In this document: in pieces, positions 20,638 to 29,480 of the stretch | How the letters are laid out: every line of letters starts with the position of its first letter | Position numbering within the stretch: position 1 is the stretch's first letter | From: Mycolicibacter virginiensis | Lineage (GTDB): Bacteria; Actinomycetota; Actinomycetes; Mycobacteriales; Mycobacteriaceae | DNA length: 64,000 bases | Assembly: GCF_022374935.2 (NCBI RefSeq) | Contig: NZ_CP092430.2 | Span: forward strand, 3,224,001 to 3,288,000 | Reading direction: 5' to 3' | Position numbers and translations under genes: made by a program | Notes under the pieces: model-generated | Databases searched by the model: none | The model's input: the letters and a program-made list of their open reading frames with translations, nothing else | Told to the model about the DNA's origin: nothing

Positions 20638-21429
20638 TTAGATGAGCTTCTGGGCAACCAGGTAGCCGGCGATCTTGGTGCCGCCATCGCCCTCGTCGGT
20701 CACCTTCTCGCCAGCGGTCTTCGGCGGCTTCGGAGTCGAAGCGGTCACCTTGGTGCCGGCGTTGGCGACACCGACCTCGTCGGCCTCCACGCCGATCTCG
20801 GCCAGGGTGAGCACGGTGACTTCCTTCTTCTTGGCGGCCATGATGCCCTTGAAGGACGGGAAGCGCGGCTCGTTGATCTTCTCGTTGACGCTCACCACGG
20901 CCGGCAGCGAGGCCTCCAGGGTGAACACGCCCTCGTCGGTCTCCCGCTCGCCGGTGACCTTGCCGCCCTCGACGGTCAGCTTGCGCAGGTGGGTCAGCTG
21001 CGGCAGACCCAGGTACTCGGCGATGATCGCCGGAACCGCACCGCCCACACCGTCAGTCGACTCGTTGCCCGCGATGACCAGCTCGGTGCCCTCGATGGCG
21101 CCCAGCGCGCGTGCCAGCGCCCAACCGGTCTGGACGACGTCGGAACCCTTCATGCCGTCGTCGAGGATGTGCACGGCCTTGTCAGCCCCCATCGACAGCG
21201 CCTTGCGGATCGCCTCGGTGGCCCGCTCCGGGCCGGCGGTCAGCACGGTGACGGTGCCTTCGGCGCCTTCGGCCTCCCGGATCTGCAGAGCCTCTTCGAC
21301 GGCCCGCTCGTTGATCTCATCGAGCACGGCGTCGGCAGCCTCACGGTCCAGCGTGAAGTCACCGTCGGTGAGCTTGCGCTCCGACCAGGTGTCTGGGACC
21401 TGTTTGATCAGGACCACGATGTTCGTCAT
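20638..21429 (-). CDS. etfB: Electron transfer flavoprotein beta subunit
   Basis: EtfB is the AMP-binding partner of EtfA. The 263-residue protein begins MTNIVVLIKQVPDTWSERKL and carries the ETF beta signature region around LPQLTHLRKLTVEGG, SLPAVVSVNEKINEPRFPSF and KKKEVTVLTLAEIG. The ATG has AGGAGGAC about twelve bases upstream; the longer open frame (16 codons) lacks family support. It matches Rv3029c (FixA). The divergent spacer to the Rv3030-like methyltransferase contains a small palindrome that may be its operator. Confidence 0.97.
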   Translation of the reverse strand: MTNIVVLIKQVPDTWSERKLTDGDFTLDREAADAVLDEINERAVEEALQIREAEGAEGTVTVLTAGPERATEAIRKALSMGADKAVHILDDGMKGSDVVQTGWALARALGAIEGTELVIAGNESTDGVGGAVPAIIAEYLGLPQLTHLRKLTVEGGKVTGERETDEGVFTLEASLPAVVSVNEKINEPRFPSFKGIMAAKKKEVTVLTLAEIGVEADEVGVANAGTKVTASTPKPPKTAGEKVTDEGDGGTKIAGYLVAQKLI

Positions 21430-21512
21430 GAGTGTGGTTCGTCCTCCTCGAAGGGGTCCTGCAGCGGCGGGCCACAAGACTTCGGTAGCGATTCACGCAG
21501 CCGCACGAGAAT

Positions 21513-21528
21513 GTTACTCACCGGTAAC
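21513..21528. promoter_or_regulatory. Candidate operator in the etfB / Rv3030-like divergent spacer
   Basis: GTTAC (21513-21517) and GTAAC (21524-21528) are perfect 5-base arms around TCACCG, with TTAATG beside them. It lies about 85 bases upstream of the etfB start, within a relatively AT-rich part of the 197-base divergent spacer. The shape suits a TetR-type operator. Which gene it controls and what binds are unknown. Confidence 0.45.
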
Positions 21529-21626
21529 TTAATGCGGTTCGCGTGTACAGCGTAGCGGGTCGTGATAATGCCAGTGCGGGGTAGCCGGTTCGTAGAGTGC
21601 GCCCTTCGCGTTAGCCTGCCTGTGCG

Positions 21627-22424
21627 ATGAAATCTACGAATGCCGCCGGAGACCCCACCGGCACGCCGCCCAGCGACAGCACGCTGACGCTGACCGGGGA
21701 GCGCACCATCCCCGGACTCGACGTCGAGAACTACTGGTTCCGGCGTCACGAGGTGGTCTACCAGCAGCTGGCGCCGCGTTGTAGCGGTCGTGAAGTCTTG
21801 GAGGCCGGGTTCGGCGAGGGCTATGGCGCCGACCTGATCGCGGGCGTGGCCCAGCGGGTGATCGGCGTGGATTACGACGACTCGGCGGTGGCCCACGTTC
21901 GGGCCCGCTACCCGCGCGTGGAAGCCGTCCAGGGAAACCTCGCCGAGTTGCCGCTGCCGGATGCGGCCGTGGATGTGGTGGTCAACTTCCAAGTCATCGA
22001 GCACCTCTGGGATCAGGGACAGTTCATCGCCGAATGCGCTCGAGTGCTGCGGCCCGGCGGGTTGCTGATGGTGTCCACGCCCAACCGGATCACCTTCTCC
22101 CCCGGCCGTGACACTCCGATCAACCCGTTCCACACCCGCGAACTCAATGCCGCCGAACTCACCGAGCTGCTGCTCGAGGGCGGATTCGAGATCGAGGGGG
22201 TCTACGGGGTTTTTCATGGCCCCGTGCTGGCCGAGATGGACGCCCGCCATGGCGGTTCGATCATCGACGCCCAGATCTCGCGGGCGGTCGCCGACGCGCC
22301 CTGGCCGGCCGACTTGCTGGCCGACGTCGCCGCAGTCACCAGCGACGATTTCGACATCCTCGAAGCCTCGCAGCACAACATTGACGACAGCCTGGACCTG
22401 GTGGCGATCGCGGTGCGCCGGTGA
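21627..22424 (+). CDS. Class I SAM-dependent methyltransferase (Rv3030-like)
   Basis: This 265-residue methyltransferase has motif I LEAGFGEGYGAD, the acidic VIGVDYDD after the second strand, and NFQVIEHLWDQG in the motif IV region, followed by ARVLRPGGLLMVSTPNR. It overlaps the GH57 gene by four bases (GTGA). In M. tuberculosis Rv3030 lies in the same cluster as Rv3031 and Rv3032, which make 6-O-methylglucose lipopolysaccharide, and it has been proposed to methylate that polymer. The proposal follows from context; nothing in the sequence identifies the acceptor. No membrane segments are seen, so it is cytoplasmic. Confidence 0.92.
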   Translation: MKSTNAAGDPTGTPPSDSTLTLTGERTIPGLDVENYWFRRHEVVYQQLAPRCSGREVLEAGFGEGYGADLIAGVAQRVIGVDYDDSAVAHVRARYPRVEAVQGNLAELPLPDAAVDVVVNFQVIEHLWDQGQFIAECARVLRPGGLLMVSTPNRITFSPGRDTPINPFHTRELNAAELTELLLEGGFEIEGVYGVFHGPVLAEMDARHGGSIIDAQISRAVADAPWPADLLADVAAVTSDDFDILEASQHNIDDSLDLVAIAVRR

Positions 22425-23956
22425 CCGAGGAATCCAACGGCTCCGTACCGGGCCTGTTCACCCTGGTGCTGCACACCCACCTGCCGTGGCTGGCGCACCA
22501 CGGCCGCTGGCCCGTCGGCGAGGAATGGCTCTACCAATCCTGGTCGGCGGCGTACCTGCCGCTGGTGCGGGTGCTGCGGACGCTGGCCGCCGAAGGCCGG
22601 CGAAACCTGCTCACGCTCGGGGTGACACCAGTGGTCGCCGCCCAGCTCGACGACCCGTACTGCCTGGACGGGATGCACCACTGGCTGGCGAACTGGCAGC
22701 TGCGCGCCGCACAGGCCACCACCTTGCCCGACATCCGCCCGTTCGGGCTGCACGAATGCGCCGCAGCCGAACAGGCCCTCGAGGAGTTCGCGCTGCTGTG
22801 GCGCCACGGCGCCAGCCCGCTGCTGCGCGAGCTGGTACAGGCGCAGACGGTGGAACTGCTCGGCGGTCCGCTGGCCCACCCGTTCCAGCCGCTGCTGGCG
22901 CCACGACTGCGCCAGTTCGCCCTGCACGAGGGGTTGGCCGACGCCCGGGCGCGGCTGGCCCACAGCCCCACCGGAATCTGGGCGCCGGAATGCGCATACA
23001 CGCCCGGCCTGGAAACCGAGTACGCGGCCGCCGGGATTTCGCACTTCATGGTCGACGGCCCGTCGCTGCACGGCGACACCACGTTGGGCCGGCCGGTCGG
23101 TGACTCCGACGTGATCGCTTTCGGCCGTGACCTTGCAGTCAGCTACCGGGTGTGGTCGCCGAAGTCGGGCTATCCCGGTCATGACGCCTACCGGGATTTC
23201 CACACCTATGACCATCGCACCGGGTTGAAGCCGTCCCGGGTCACCGGCCGCAACGTCTCCCCCGAGCAGAAGGCGCCGTACGACCCGCAGCGCGCCGATG
23301 CCGCGATCGATACCCACGTCGCCGATTTCGTCGAAGTGGTCCGGGGCCGCCTGCAGTCCGAGTCCGAGCGGATCGGCCGCCCGGCCCACGTGGTTGCGGC
23401 ATTCGACACCGAGCTGTTCGGCCACTGGTGGTACGAGGGACCGACCTGGCTGGCCCGGGTGTTGCGGGCACTGCCCGAAGCCGGGGTCCGCGTCGGCACG
23501 CTGACCGACGCCATCAACGCCGGATTCGTCGGCGAGTCCGTCGAACTGCCGCCCAGCTCGTGGGGCTCGGGCAAGGACTGGCGGGTGTGGTCCGGCGAGA
23601 AGGTCGCCGACCTGGTCCAGCTGAACTCCGAGGTGGTCGAGACCGCCTTGGGCGCCGTCGACAAGGCCCTGGCCCAGACCGCGGCACCGTCGGGCCCCAC
23701 TCCGCGCGACCGGGTCGCCGACCAGATCCTGCGCGAGGCGCTGCTGACGGTCTCCAGCGACTGGCCGTTCATGGTCAGCAAGGACTCCGCGGCCGACTAC
23801 GCCCGCTACCGTGCGCAGTTGCACGCGCACGCCACCCGCGAGATCGCCGACGCCCTGGCCGGCGGCCACCGAGACACCGCGCAGCGCTTGGCCGACGGCT
23901 GGAATAAGGCCGACGGTCTGTTCGGCGCCCTAGATGCCCGTAGGCTGCCACGGTGA
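22421..23956 (+). CDS. GH57-family 1,4-alpha-glucan branching enzyme (Rv3031-like)
   Basis: GH57 branching enzymes introduce alpha-1,6 branches into alpha-1,4 glucans. The 511-residue protein shows LVLHTHLPW in the first conserved region, ELLGGPLAHPF in the second, the nucleophile Glu190 in GIWAPECAY, the acid/base Asp329 in AFDTELFGHWW, and a C-terminal helical domain with LLTVSSDWPFMVSKDSAADY. All catalytic residues are present. GTG initiates it in overlap with the methyltransferase stop. The context with the Rv3032-type glucosyltransferase points to synthesis of methylglucose lipopolysaccharide or cytosolic glucan. Confidence 0.94.
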   Translation: MTEESNGSVPGLFTLVLHTHLPWLAHHGRWPVGEEWLYQSWSAAYLPLVRVLRTLAAEGRRNLLTLGVTPVVAAQLDDPYCLDGMHHWLANWQLRAAQATTLPDIRPFGLHECAAAEQALEEFALLWRHGASPLLRELVQAQTVELLGGPLAHPFQPLLAPRLRQFALHEGLADARARLAHSPTGIWAPECAYTPGLETEYAAAGISHFMVDGPSLHGDTTLGRPVGDSDVIAFGRDLAVSYRVWSPKSGYPGHDAYRDFHTYDHRTGLKPSRVTGRNVSPEQKAPYDPQRADAAIDTHVADFVEVVRGRLQSESERIGRPAHVVAAFDTELFGHWWYEGPTWLARVLRALPEAGVRVGTLTDAINAGFVGESVELPPSSWGSGKDWRVWSGEKVADLVQLNSEVVETALGAVDKALAQTAAPSGPTPRDRVADQILREALLTVSSDWPFMVSKDSAADYARYRAQLHAHATREIADALAGGHRDTAQRLADGWNKADGLFGALDARRLPR

Positions 23957-24011
23957 CCCCCCGCCTCCGGCCCTCGCACCACGAAGGTGCGCGTCAGAAC
24001 GGACTCGCCGC

Positions 24012-25256
24012 GTGAAGATCCTGATGGTGTCGTGGGAATACCCACCGGTGGTGATCGGCGGGTTGGGTCGACATGTTCATCACCTGTCGACCGCGCTGGC
24101 CGCTGCCGGGCACGACGTCGTCGTCCTGTGCCGGCGTCCCTATGGCACCGACCCCAGCACTCACCCGTCGTCCGACGAGATCAGCGAAGGCGTGCGGGTG
24201 GTCGCCGCGGCCCAGGACCCGCACGAGTTCTCGTTCGGCGAAGACATGATGGCCTGGACGCTGGCGATGGGGCATTCGATGGTCCGCGCCGGACTGTCTC
24301 TCAAGATCGACGGCGGCCAGAGCGTGTGGCGCCCCGATCTGGTGCACGCCCACGACTGGCTGGTGGCACACCCGGCCATTGCGCTCGCCGAATTCTACGA
24401 TGTGCCTTTGGTTTCCACGATCCACGCCACCGAAGCGGGCCGTCACTCGGGCTGGGTGTCGGGGCCGTTGAGCCGTCAGGTGCACGCGGTGGAGTCGTGG
24501 CTGGTCCGCGAATCGGATTCGCTGATCACCTGTTCGGCCTCGATGCGCGATGAGATCACCGACCTGTTCGGTCCTGGGCTGGCCGAAACCACCGTGATCC
24601 GCAACGGCATTGATGCCGCCCGGTGGCCGTTCGCCCCCCGGCAGACCCGCAACGGCCCACCGGAGATCCTGTTCGTCGGGCGACTCGAATACGAAAAGGG
24701 CGTGCACGACATCATTGCGGCCCTGCCGCGGATTCGGCGCGCCCACCCGGGAACCACGCTCACCATCGCCGGCGACGGCACCCAGCAGGACTGGCTGGTC
24801 GAGTGCGCCCGAAAGAGCCGGGTACTCAAGGCAACCCGTTTCATCGGCCGCGTCGACCACGACGAGCTGTTGGCACTGTTGCACCGGGCCGACGCCGCGG
24901 CACTGCCGAGTCACTACGAACCGTTCGGCCTGGCGGCACTGGAGGCCGCTGCCGCCGGAACCCCGCTGGTGGTCGCCAACGTGGGCGGACTGGGCGAGGC
25001 GGTGATCAACGGCGAAACCGGTATGTCCTGCCCACCGCGCGACGTGCCGGCCCTGGCCGCAGCCGTCTGCCACGTGCTCGATGACCCGGCCGCCGCCCAG
25101 CGCCGGGCGGTGGCCGCCCGCGAGCGGCTCAGCTCCGACTTCGACTGGCACACCGTGGCCGACGAGACCGCCCAGGTCTATCTGGCGGCCAAACGCCGCT
25201 TGCGGGATCCGCAGCCACGCCGGCCGATCATCGAGCACGCGCTGCCAGACCGGTAA
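24012..25256 (+). CDS. GT4 alpha-(1->4)-glucosyltransferase (Rv3032-like)
   Basis: Rv3032 elongates the alpha-1,4-glucan chain of methylglucose lipopolysaccharide and contributes to glycogen. I use the GTG giving VKILMVSWEYPPVVIGGLG, which produces 414 residues, exactly the family length. The glycogen-synthase-like GGLGRHVHHL, HAHDWLVAHPA, LFVGRLEYEKG and the GT4 signature SHYEPFGLAALEA are visible. It follows the branching enzyme by 55 bases and is followed within ten bases by an alcohol dehydrogenase gene that M. tuberculosis lacks at this place. Confidence 0.95.
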   Translation: MKILMVSWEYPPVVIGGLGRHVHHLSTALAAAGHDVVVLCRRPYGTDPSTHPSSDEISEGVRVVAAAQDPHEFSFGEDMMAWTLAMGHSMVRAGLSLKIDGGQSVWRPDLVHAHDWLVAHPAIALAEFYDVPLVSTIHATEAGRHSGWVSGPLSRQVHAVESWLVRESDSLITCSASMRDEITDLFGPGLAETTVIRNGIDAARWPFAPRQTRNGPPEILFVGRLEYEKGVHDIIAALPRIRRAHPGTTLTIAGDGTQQDWLVECARKSRVLKATRFIGRVDHDELLALLHRADAAALPSHYEPFGLAALEAAAAGTPLVVANVGGLGEAVINGETGMSCPPRDVPALAAAVCHVLDDPAAAQRRAVAARERLSSDFDWHTVADETAQVYLAAKRRLRDPQPRRPIIEHALPDR

Positions 25257-25266
25257 ACCCGGCGAA

Positions 25267-26394
25267 ATGAAAAGCCGCGCCGCGATCCTGCGAGCCTACG
25301 GTGGCCGCTGGTCGGTCGAGGAGTTCGAACTCGATCCGCCGCGCGCCGGCGAGGTGTTGATCCGCATGGCCGCGGCGGGCCTGTGCCATTCCGACGAACA
25401 TATCCGTCAGGGCCACCTGGCCCCGCCGGGGCAGAGTGCTCCGACCGCGCCGACGATCGGCGGCCACGAAGGCTCCGGGGTGGTCGTGCAGGTCGGCGAC
25501 GGTGTCGCGGGGCTGTCCCCCGGCGATCACGTGGTGACATCATTCGTCGCGGTCTGCGGTCAATGTCACTGGTGTTCTTCGGGTATGGAGTACATCTGCG
25601 ACGCCGGAGCGGGCACCATGCTGCCCGGAATGCCCACTGATGGCACCTTCCGGCACCACGGCTGCGACGGCCGGGATCTGGCTCATGTCTCCAAGATCGG
25701 CGCGTTCGCCGAACACACCGTGGTCTCGGCCGCCTCACTGGTCAAGATCGATCCGCACCTGCCGCTGCTTCCCGCGGCCCTGCTGGCGTGCGCGGTGCCG
25801 ACGGGGTACGGCTCGGCGGCGTACCGCGCCGGTGTGCGCGGCGGCGACACCGTCGTGGTTATCGGGGTGGGCGGCATCGGCACGGCCGCCGTCCAGGGAG
25901 CCCGCATCAACGGCGCCGTCCGGATCGTCGCGGTGGATCCCATTGCTTTCAAGCGGGAATCAGCGGCCGCATTCGGCGCCACCCACACCGCGTCCAGCGC
26001 CGCCGAGGCCTTCGACCGCGACCTGACTCGCGGGGTGATGGCCGATGCGGTGGTGCTGTCCCCCGCTGTCGTCACCGATTCCGACCTCGAGGACGCCCTG
26101 CGGCTGACCCGCAAGGCCGGAACCTGTGTGCTGACCGGGATGGCGGTCCAGGGCACGCGGACCAGCATCGATCCCCAAGACATGATGCTGATGAACAAGA
26201 CGCTGTGCGGCACCGTCTTCGGCTCCTGCAACCCGCGGACCGACATCCCGCTGTTGGCCACGCTCTACGATGCGGGCCGACTGCAACTCGACGAGATGGT
26301 CACCAAGCGTTACCAGCTCGACGACGTCAACCAGGCGTATGACGACCTGGCCGCAGGCGAATTGATCAGGGGCGTCATCGACTTCGGTCTCTAG
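25267..26394 (+). CDS. Zinc-dependent alcohol dehydrogenase, NDMA-dependent-like family
   Basis: This 375-residue medium-chain dehydrogenase has the catalytic zinc ligands Cys40 in GLCHSDEH and His in IGGHEGSG, and the structural zinc cysteines spread over VCGQCHWCSSGMEYIC. The Rossmann motif GVGGIGTAAVQGA follows. MLPGMPTDGTFRHH and ISFGSC-like VFGSCNPRTDIP are typical of the mycobacterial NDMA-dependent (tightly bound NAD) subgroup. It begins ten bases after the Rv3032-like gene and converges with the monooxygenase gene, with six bases between stops. I infer it supplies a ketone or aldehyde to the oxidative block. Confidence 0.9.
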   Translation: MKSRAAILRAYGGRWSVEEFELDPPRAGEVLIRMAAAGLCHSDEHIRQGHLAPPGQSAPTAPTIGGHEGSGVVVQVGDGVAGLSPGDHVVTSFVAVCGQCHWCSSGMEYICDAGAGTMLPGMPTDGTFRHHGCDGRDLAHVSKIGAFAEHTVVSAASLVKIDPHLPLLPAALLACAVPTGYGSAAYRAGVRGGDTVVVIGVGGIGTAAVQGARINGAVRIVAVDPIAFKRESAAAFGATHTASSAAEAFDRDLTRGVMADAVVLSPAVVTDSDLEDALRLTRKAGTCVLTGMAVQGTRTSIDPQDMMLMNKTLCGTVFGSCNPRTDIPLLATLYDAGRLQLDEMVTKRYQLDDVNQAYDDLAAGELIRGVIDFGL

Positions 26395-26400
26395 CTTCGG

Positions 26401-28167
26401 CTAGCGGGTGATGGTAAACCCGTCCAGGGTGCCGGATCGTCGCCATGCGGCCAGGATGTCGGCGTATTCGGTAGGGCTGCCGAAGAAGAAACTGTCCTGG
26501 CGCAGCCGCGCGTTCGCGTGTCCCTCACGGTTGTAGTAGCCCGGCGTACACGTCTCACGCCGGCCGGCGATGACGTCGGAACGCGCCACCACCGCATCGA
26601 CCCAGCCCTGTTCCGCATCCTCGGTGGCCTCTAGAGCGGTCACTGACTGCTGCAACGCGTGGGCGATCACCCACGCCACGTGCCGCGACTGAATGTCGAT
26701 CAGGTAAGGGAAGTTCACCGTGAACCCGGACTGGGCGATGCTCTCGACGAAGCAGTTCGGGAAGCCGCTCACGTGCAGGCCGTGGAAGGTACGCACACCG
26801 TCGGCCCATTTCTCGGTCAGGGTCACGCCGTCGCGCCCGATGACCTCGAAACCCGTACGCCGGCAATAGTCGGTGCCCACCTCGAAGCCGGTCGCGAAAA
26901 CCAGGCAGTCCAAGGGATATTCGATGCCGTCGACTACCGCGCCGGAAGCAGTGATCTGCTCGACGCCAAGGCCTTTCGTGTCGACCAGGGTGACGTTGTC
27001 GCGGTTGAAGGCCTGCAGGTACTCGTCGTGGAAGCACGGCCGCTTGCAGTAGTAGCCGTACCACGGCTTGAGTGCCTCGGCGGTGGTTGGGTCGTCTACC
27101 AGCGCGTCGACCCGCCCGCGGATCTCCTCCATCTTGGCGAAGTCGGCCATCTCGGCGGCGTTCGGGCCACCCTCGTTGACGATCGGCATCTGCTTGGTGA
27201 GGCTGGTCCAGGCGTCGTCGACGAGGTCTTCGTCGGCCTGGCCGCCCGCGGTCAGGATCTGAAAGTTCTCCATCCGCCGCCGTTGCCAGCCCGGCTCCAG
27301 ATCGGCTGCCCACTGCGGATCGGTGGGCCGGTTGCCCCGGACGTCCACCGTCGAGGGTGTGCGCTGAAAGACGTAGAGGCGCCCGGCCGCCTCGGCCAGT
27401 CGCGGCACGCATTGGATGGCGGTGGCACCGGTGCCGATGATCCCCACTCGCTTGTCGGCCAGCCGGTCCAGATCCGCGCCGGTGTAGTCGTAGTCCCAGC
27501 GACTGGTGTGGAAGGTGCGCCCGGCGAACTCGTCGATGCCGGGAATGCCCGGCAGCTTCGGCTTCTGCAGGTAGCCATTGGCCATCGAGACGAATCGGGC
27601 CCGGAATGCGTCACCACGATTGGTCGTGATCACCCAGCGCGATGTCGCTTGTTCCCAACGTATTTCGGTGACCTCGGTCTGCAGGCAGGCATCGGCGTAC
27701 AAGTCGTAGTGGCGGGCGATGCGCTGGCAGTGCGCGAAGATCTCCGGGCCCTTGGCATATTTCTCGGTCGGCACGTAGCCGAGTTCCTCCAGCAGCGGCA
27801 TGTAGACGTAGGACTCCACGTCGCAGGCGATTCCGGGATACCGATTCCAGTACCAGGTGCCGCCAACGTCGGCAGCCTTGTCGATCAGCCGAATGCTTCC
27901 CACGCCGAGCTCGCGCAGCCGAGCACCGGTCAGCAGTCCGCCGAAACCGGCTCCGACGATCGCGACGTCGACCTCATCGGAGAGCGGTTCCCGGGTGAAT
28001 CCGGGGTCGGCCCACGGGTCCGCGGCGAACCGAGCGAGGTGGCCCGCTACCTCGACGTACTGGTCGATCCCGTCGTTTCGCAGGCGCCGTTGGCGTTCCC
28101 GGGCGTACTTGTCGCGCAAGGCATTCGGATCAAAGTCTTGCGCCTGGAGTTCCTGGACATCGGTCAA
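26401..28167 (-). CDS. Flavin-containing Baeyer-Villiger-type monooxygenase
   Basis: The 588-residue protein uses FAD and NADPH to insert one oxygen atom next to a carbonyl, giving an ester or lactone. It has two Rossmann motifs, GAGFGG (72-77) and GTGATA (245-250), flanking the Baeyer-Villiger fingerprint FAGRTFHTSRWD at 214-225; GGTWYWNRYPGIACD also marks the family. A roughly 60-residue N-terminal extension precedes the first motif, as in cyclopentadecanone and steroid-type members. The start is TTG, with GGAGG seven bases upstream. A 22-bp palindrome at 28218-28239 lies just upstream. The natural ketone is unknown. Confidence 0.93.
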   Translation of the reverse strand: MTDVQELQAQDFDPNALRDKYARERQRRLRNDGIDQYVEVAGHLARFAADPWADPGFTREPLSDEVDVAIVGAGFGGLLTGARLRELGVGSIRLIDKAADVGGTWYWNRYPGIACDVESYVYMPLLEELGYVPTEKYAKGPEIFAHCQRIARHYDLYADACLQTEVTEIRWEQATSRWVITTNRGDAFRARFVSMANGYLQKPKLPGIPGIDEFAGRTFHTSRWDYDYTGADLDRLADKRVGIIGTGATAIQCVPRLAEAAGRLYVFQRTPSTVDVRGNRPTDPQWAADLEPGWQRRRMENFQILTAGGQADEDLVDDAWTSLTKQMPIVNEGGPNAAEMADFAKMEEIRGRVDALVDDPTTAEALKPWYGYYCKRPCFHDEYLQAFNRDNVTLVDTKGLGVEQITASGAVVDGIEYPLDCLVFATGFEVGTDYCRRTGFEVIGRDGVTLTEKWADGVRTFHGLHVSGFPNCFVESIAQSGFTVNFPYLIDIQSRHVAWVIAHALQQSVTALEATEDAEQGWVDAVVARSDVIAGRRETCTPGYYNREGHANARLRQDSFFFGSPTEYADILAAWRRSGTLDGFTITR

Positions 28168-28217
28168 TCAGGCACCTCCGGAACGCCGCAAAGCCAGCCC
28201 AGCAACCGGCTCAGCAT

Positions 28218-28239
28218 ATAATCAATCAGTTGATCATAT
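28218..28239. promoter_or_regulatory. Operator-like 22-bp palindrome upstream of the monooxygenase
   Basis: The site reads ATAATCAATC, AG, TTGATCATAT, a near-palindrome. It differs at three of 22 positions from the site at 33806-33827 upstream of the aldehyde dehydrogenase and luciferase-like genes. It lies about 50 bases upstream of the monooxygenase start, and its last base is the first of the upstream TetR stop codon. I infer a TetR binding site, most likely for one of the two adjacent regulators. Confidence 0.7.
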
Positions 28240-28847
28240 CAATGGGTGGCGAACAGCGTCCCCCTGATCAGGCGCTTAGCGGCGGCCAGCGCCGCGTGAT
28301 AGGCCTCCGGAGTTCCGGTCGCCGCCAACTCGGTCAGCCCATAGACCAGGGCGTAGGTCACCTCGATCGCCGGCCGCGCCCCGGTGGCCAGGCGGCTATC
28401 GCCGTCATCGACGATCCCGGTGATGATGTCGCGCAGCGCCTCAAGCCCCCCACTCTCGGTCTCCCCCGGATACACGGTGACGGCGTTCTGAGCGCGAATC
28501 GCCCATTCGAACGTGGCGAGATCGGGATGTTCGCGCATGAGGTTGCCGGACTCGTCCAGCACGGCCTCGATCCGGTCAACGACCGTGCCGGGGCGCTGCG
28601 CGGCGCGCCGCAGTCGCGGCAGCGCGATCTCGGCCCGCGTGGCGATCGCGGCCGCCACCAGTTCGGCCTTGTTCGGAAAGTAGTTGTAGATGTTGGCGCT
28701 GGTGACACCTGCCGTGCGCGCGATCTGACGGATCGTGGTCCGCGCGTAGCCCAATTCGGCCACGCACGCAATGGTGGCGGCGATGATCCGCTGGCGGGTT
28801 TGGCCGCCGTCGGCGCCCACCGGACGGCCCAGCTGCGGAGTCGACAT
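28239..28847 (-). CDS. TetR-family transcriptional regulator (first of a divergent pair)
   Basis: This 202-residue regulator starts MSTPQLGRPVGADGGQTRQR and has the TetR helix-turn-helix TTIRQIARTAGVTSANIYNY, followed by FPNKAELVAAAI. The C-terminal ligand domain is helical and ends RLIRGTLFATH. GAGG is eight bases upstream of the chosen ATG. It diverges from a second TetR gene with which it shares the pattern throughout, including the ending LLRGTLF, so the two are paralogues. The monooxygenase follows it on the same strand with an operator-like palindrome between them, which suggests it represses that gene. Confidence 0.93.
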   Translation of the reverse strand: MSTPQLGRPVGADGGQTRQRIIAATIACVAELGYARTTIRQIARTAGVTSANIYNYFPNKAELVAAAIATRAEIALPRLRRAAQRPGTVVDRIEAVLDESGNLMREHPDLATFEWAIRAQNAVTVYPGETESGGLEALRDIITGIVDDGDSRLATGARPAIEVTYALVYGLTELAATGTPEAYHAALAAAKRLIRGTLFATH

Positions 28848-28882
28848 AGACACATCCTCGCAGCCGCCGGATCGCCGGCGGA

Positions 28883-28900
28883 CTAATCTGAGCTGATCAT
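28883..28900. promoter_or_regulatory. Degenerate operator between the two divergent TetR genes
   Basis: CTAATCTGAGCTGATCAT resembles the 22-bp site at 28218 and 33806 (TAATC, then AG.TGATCAT) but is two bases shorter in the middle. It reaches the ATG of the right-hand TetR gene, so a bound regulator would block translation initiation and transcription start. This is a weaker match and could be chance. Confidence 0.4.
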
Positions 28901-29471
28901 GCCCCTGACGTCGTCGCCGCGGGGTCGGCCGGCTGGAACCAACAGCGAAGAGACCCGCCAGCGGATCATCAGCGCAGCGATCCGTCGCGTGGCCGAGGTC
29001 GGCCGTTCGGGCGCCACGATCCGCGAGATCGCCGCCGCCGCCGAGATGACCAGCGCCAGCCTGTACCACTACTTTCCGAACAAGGAAGAGCTGATGGCGG
29101 CGACCGTGGCCGCCGCCCGCGAGCTCGCGCTGCCCCGGTTGCACGCCGCGGCGCGGCGCACCGGCACCGTGGCGGATCGACTTGGCGCGGTACTTGCCGA
29201 AGCGGATCGGTTGACCCAGGACCACCCCTATCTCGCCGCGTTCGAGCGCACCACCGGCGAGGTCCCGCCGTTGCGCGACGTCATCGGTGAGGTCATCGAC
29301 GAAGCGCGCCGCGGTGGTTCGCTGGCGACCGACGTCGACCGCGTTGGCGCCGCGGATGCGATCTATGCGTTGACGCGGGGGTTGACCGAGCAGACAGCGC
29401 AGCTGTCACCGGACACCTACCGTGCCACCCTGCGCTGCGCCGAAGATCTCCTGCGCGGCACGCTGTTTTAG
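28899..29471 (+). CDS. TetR-family transcriptional regulator (second of a divergent pair)
   Basis: The 190-residue protein begins MPLTSSPRGRPAGTNSEETR and carries the helix-turn-helix ATIREIAAAAEMTSASLYHY with FPNKEELMAATV. Its ligand domain ends LLRGTLF like that of its divergent neighbour. Sequence resemblance along the whole length indicates duplication of one ancestral regulator. The ATG lies inside a possible operator, so autoregulation or cross-regulation is likely. No obvious ribosome-binding site precedes the ATG, so it may be leaderless. It converges with the TfoX gene. Confidence 0.92.
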   Translation: MPLTSSPRGRPAGTNSEETRQRIISAAIRRVAEVGRSGATIREIAAAAEMTSASLYHYFPNKEELMAATVAAARELALPRLHAAARRTGTVADRLGAVLAEADRLTQDHPYLAAFERTTGEVPPLRDVIGEVIDEARRGGSLATDVDRVGAADAIYALTRGLTEQTAQLSPDTYRATLRCAEDLLRGTLF

Positions 29472-29480
29472 GCGGCCGAC

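Noticed and set aside
22214..23869. 551-codon open frame antisense to the branching enzyme
   Set aside because: The GH57 protein on the opposite strand has intact catalytic residues; the antisense frame has none.
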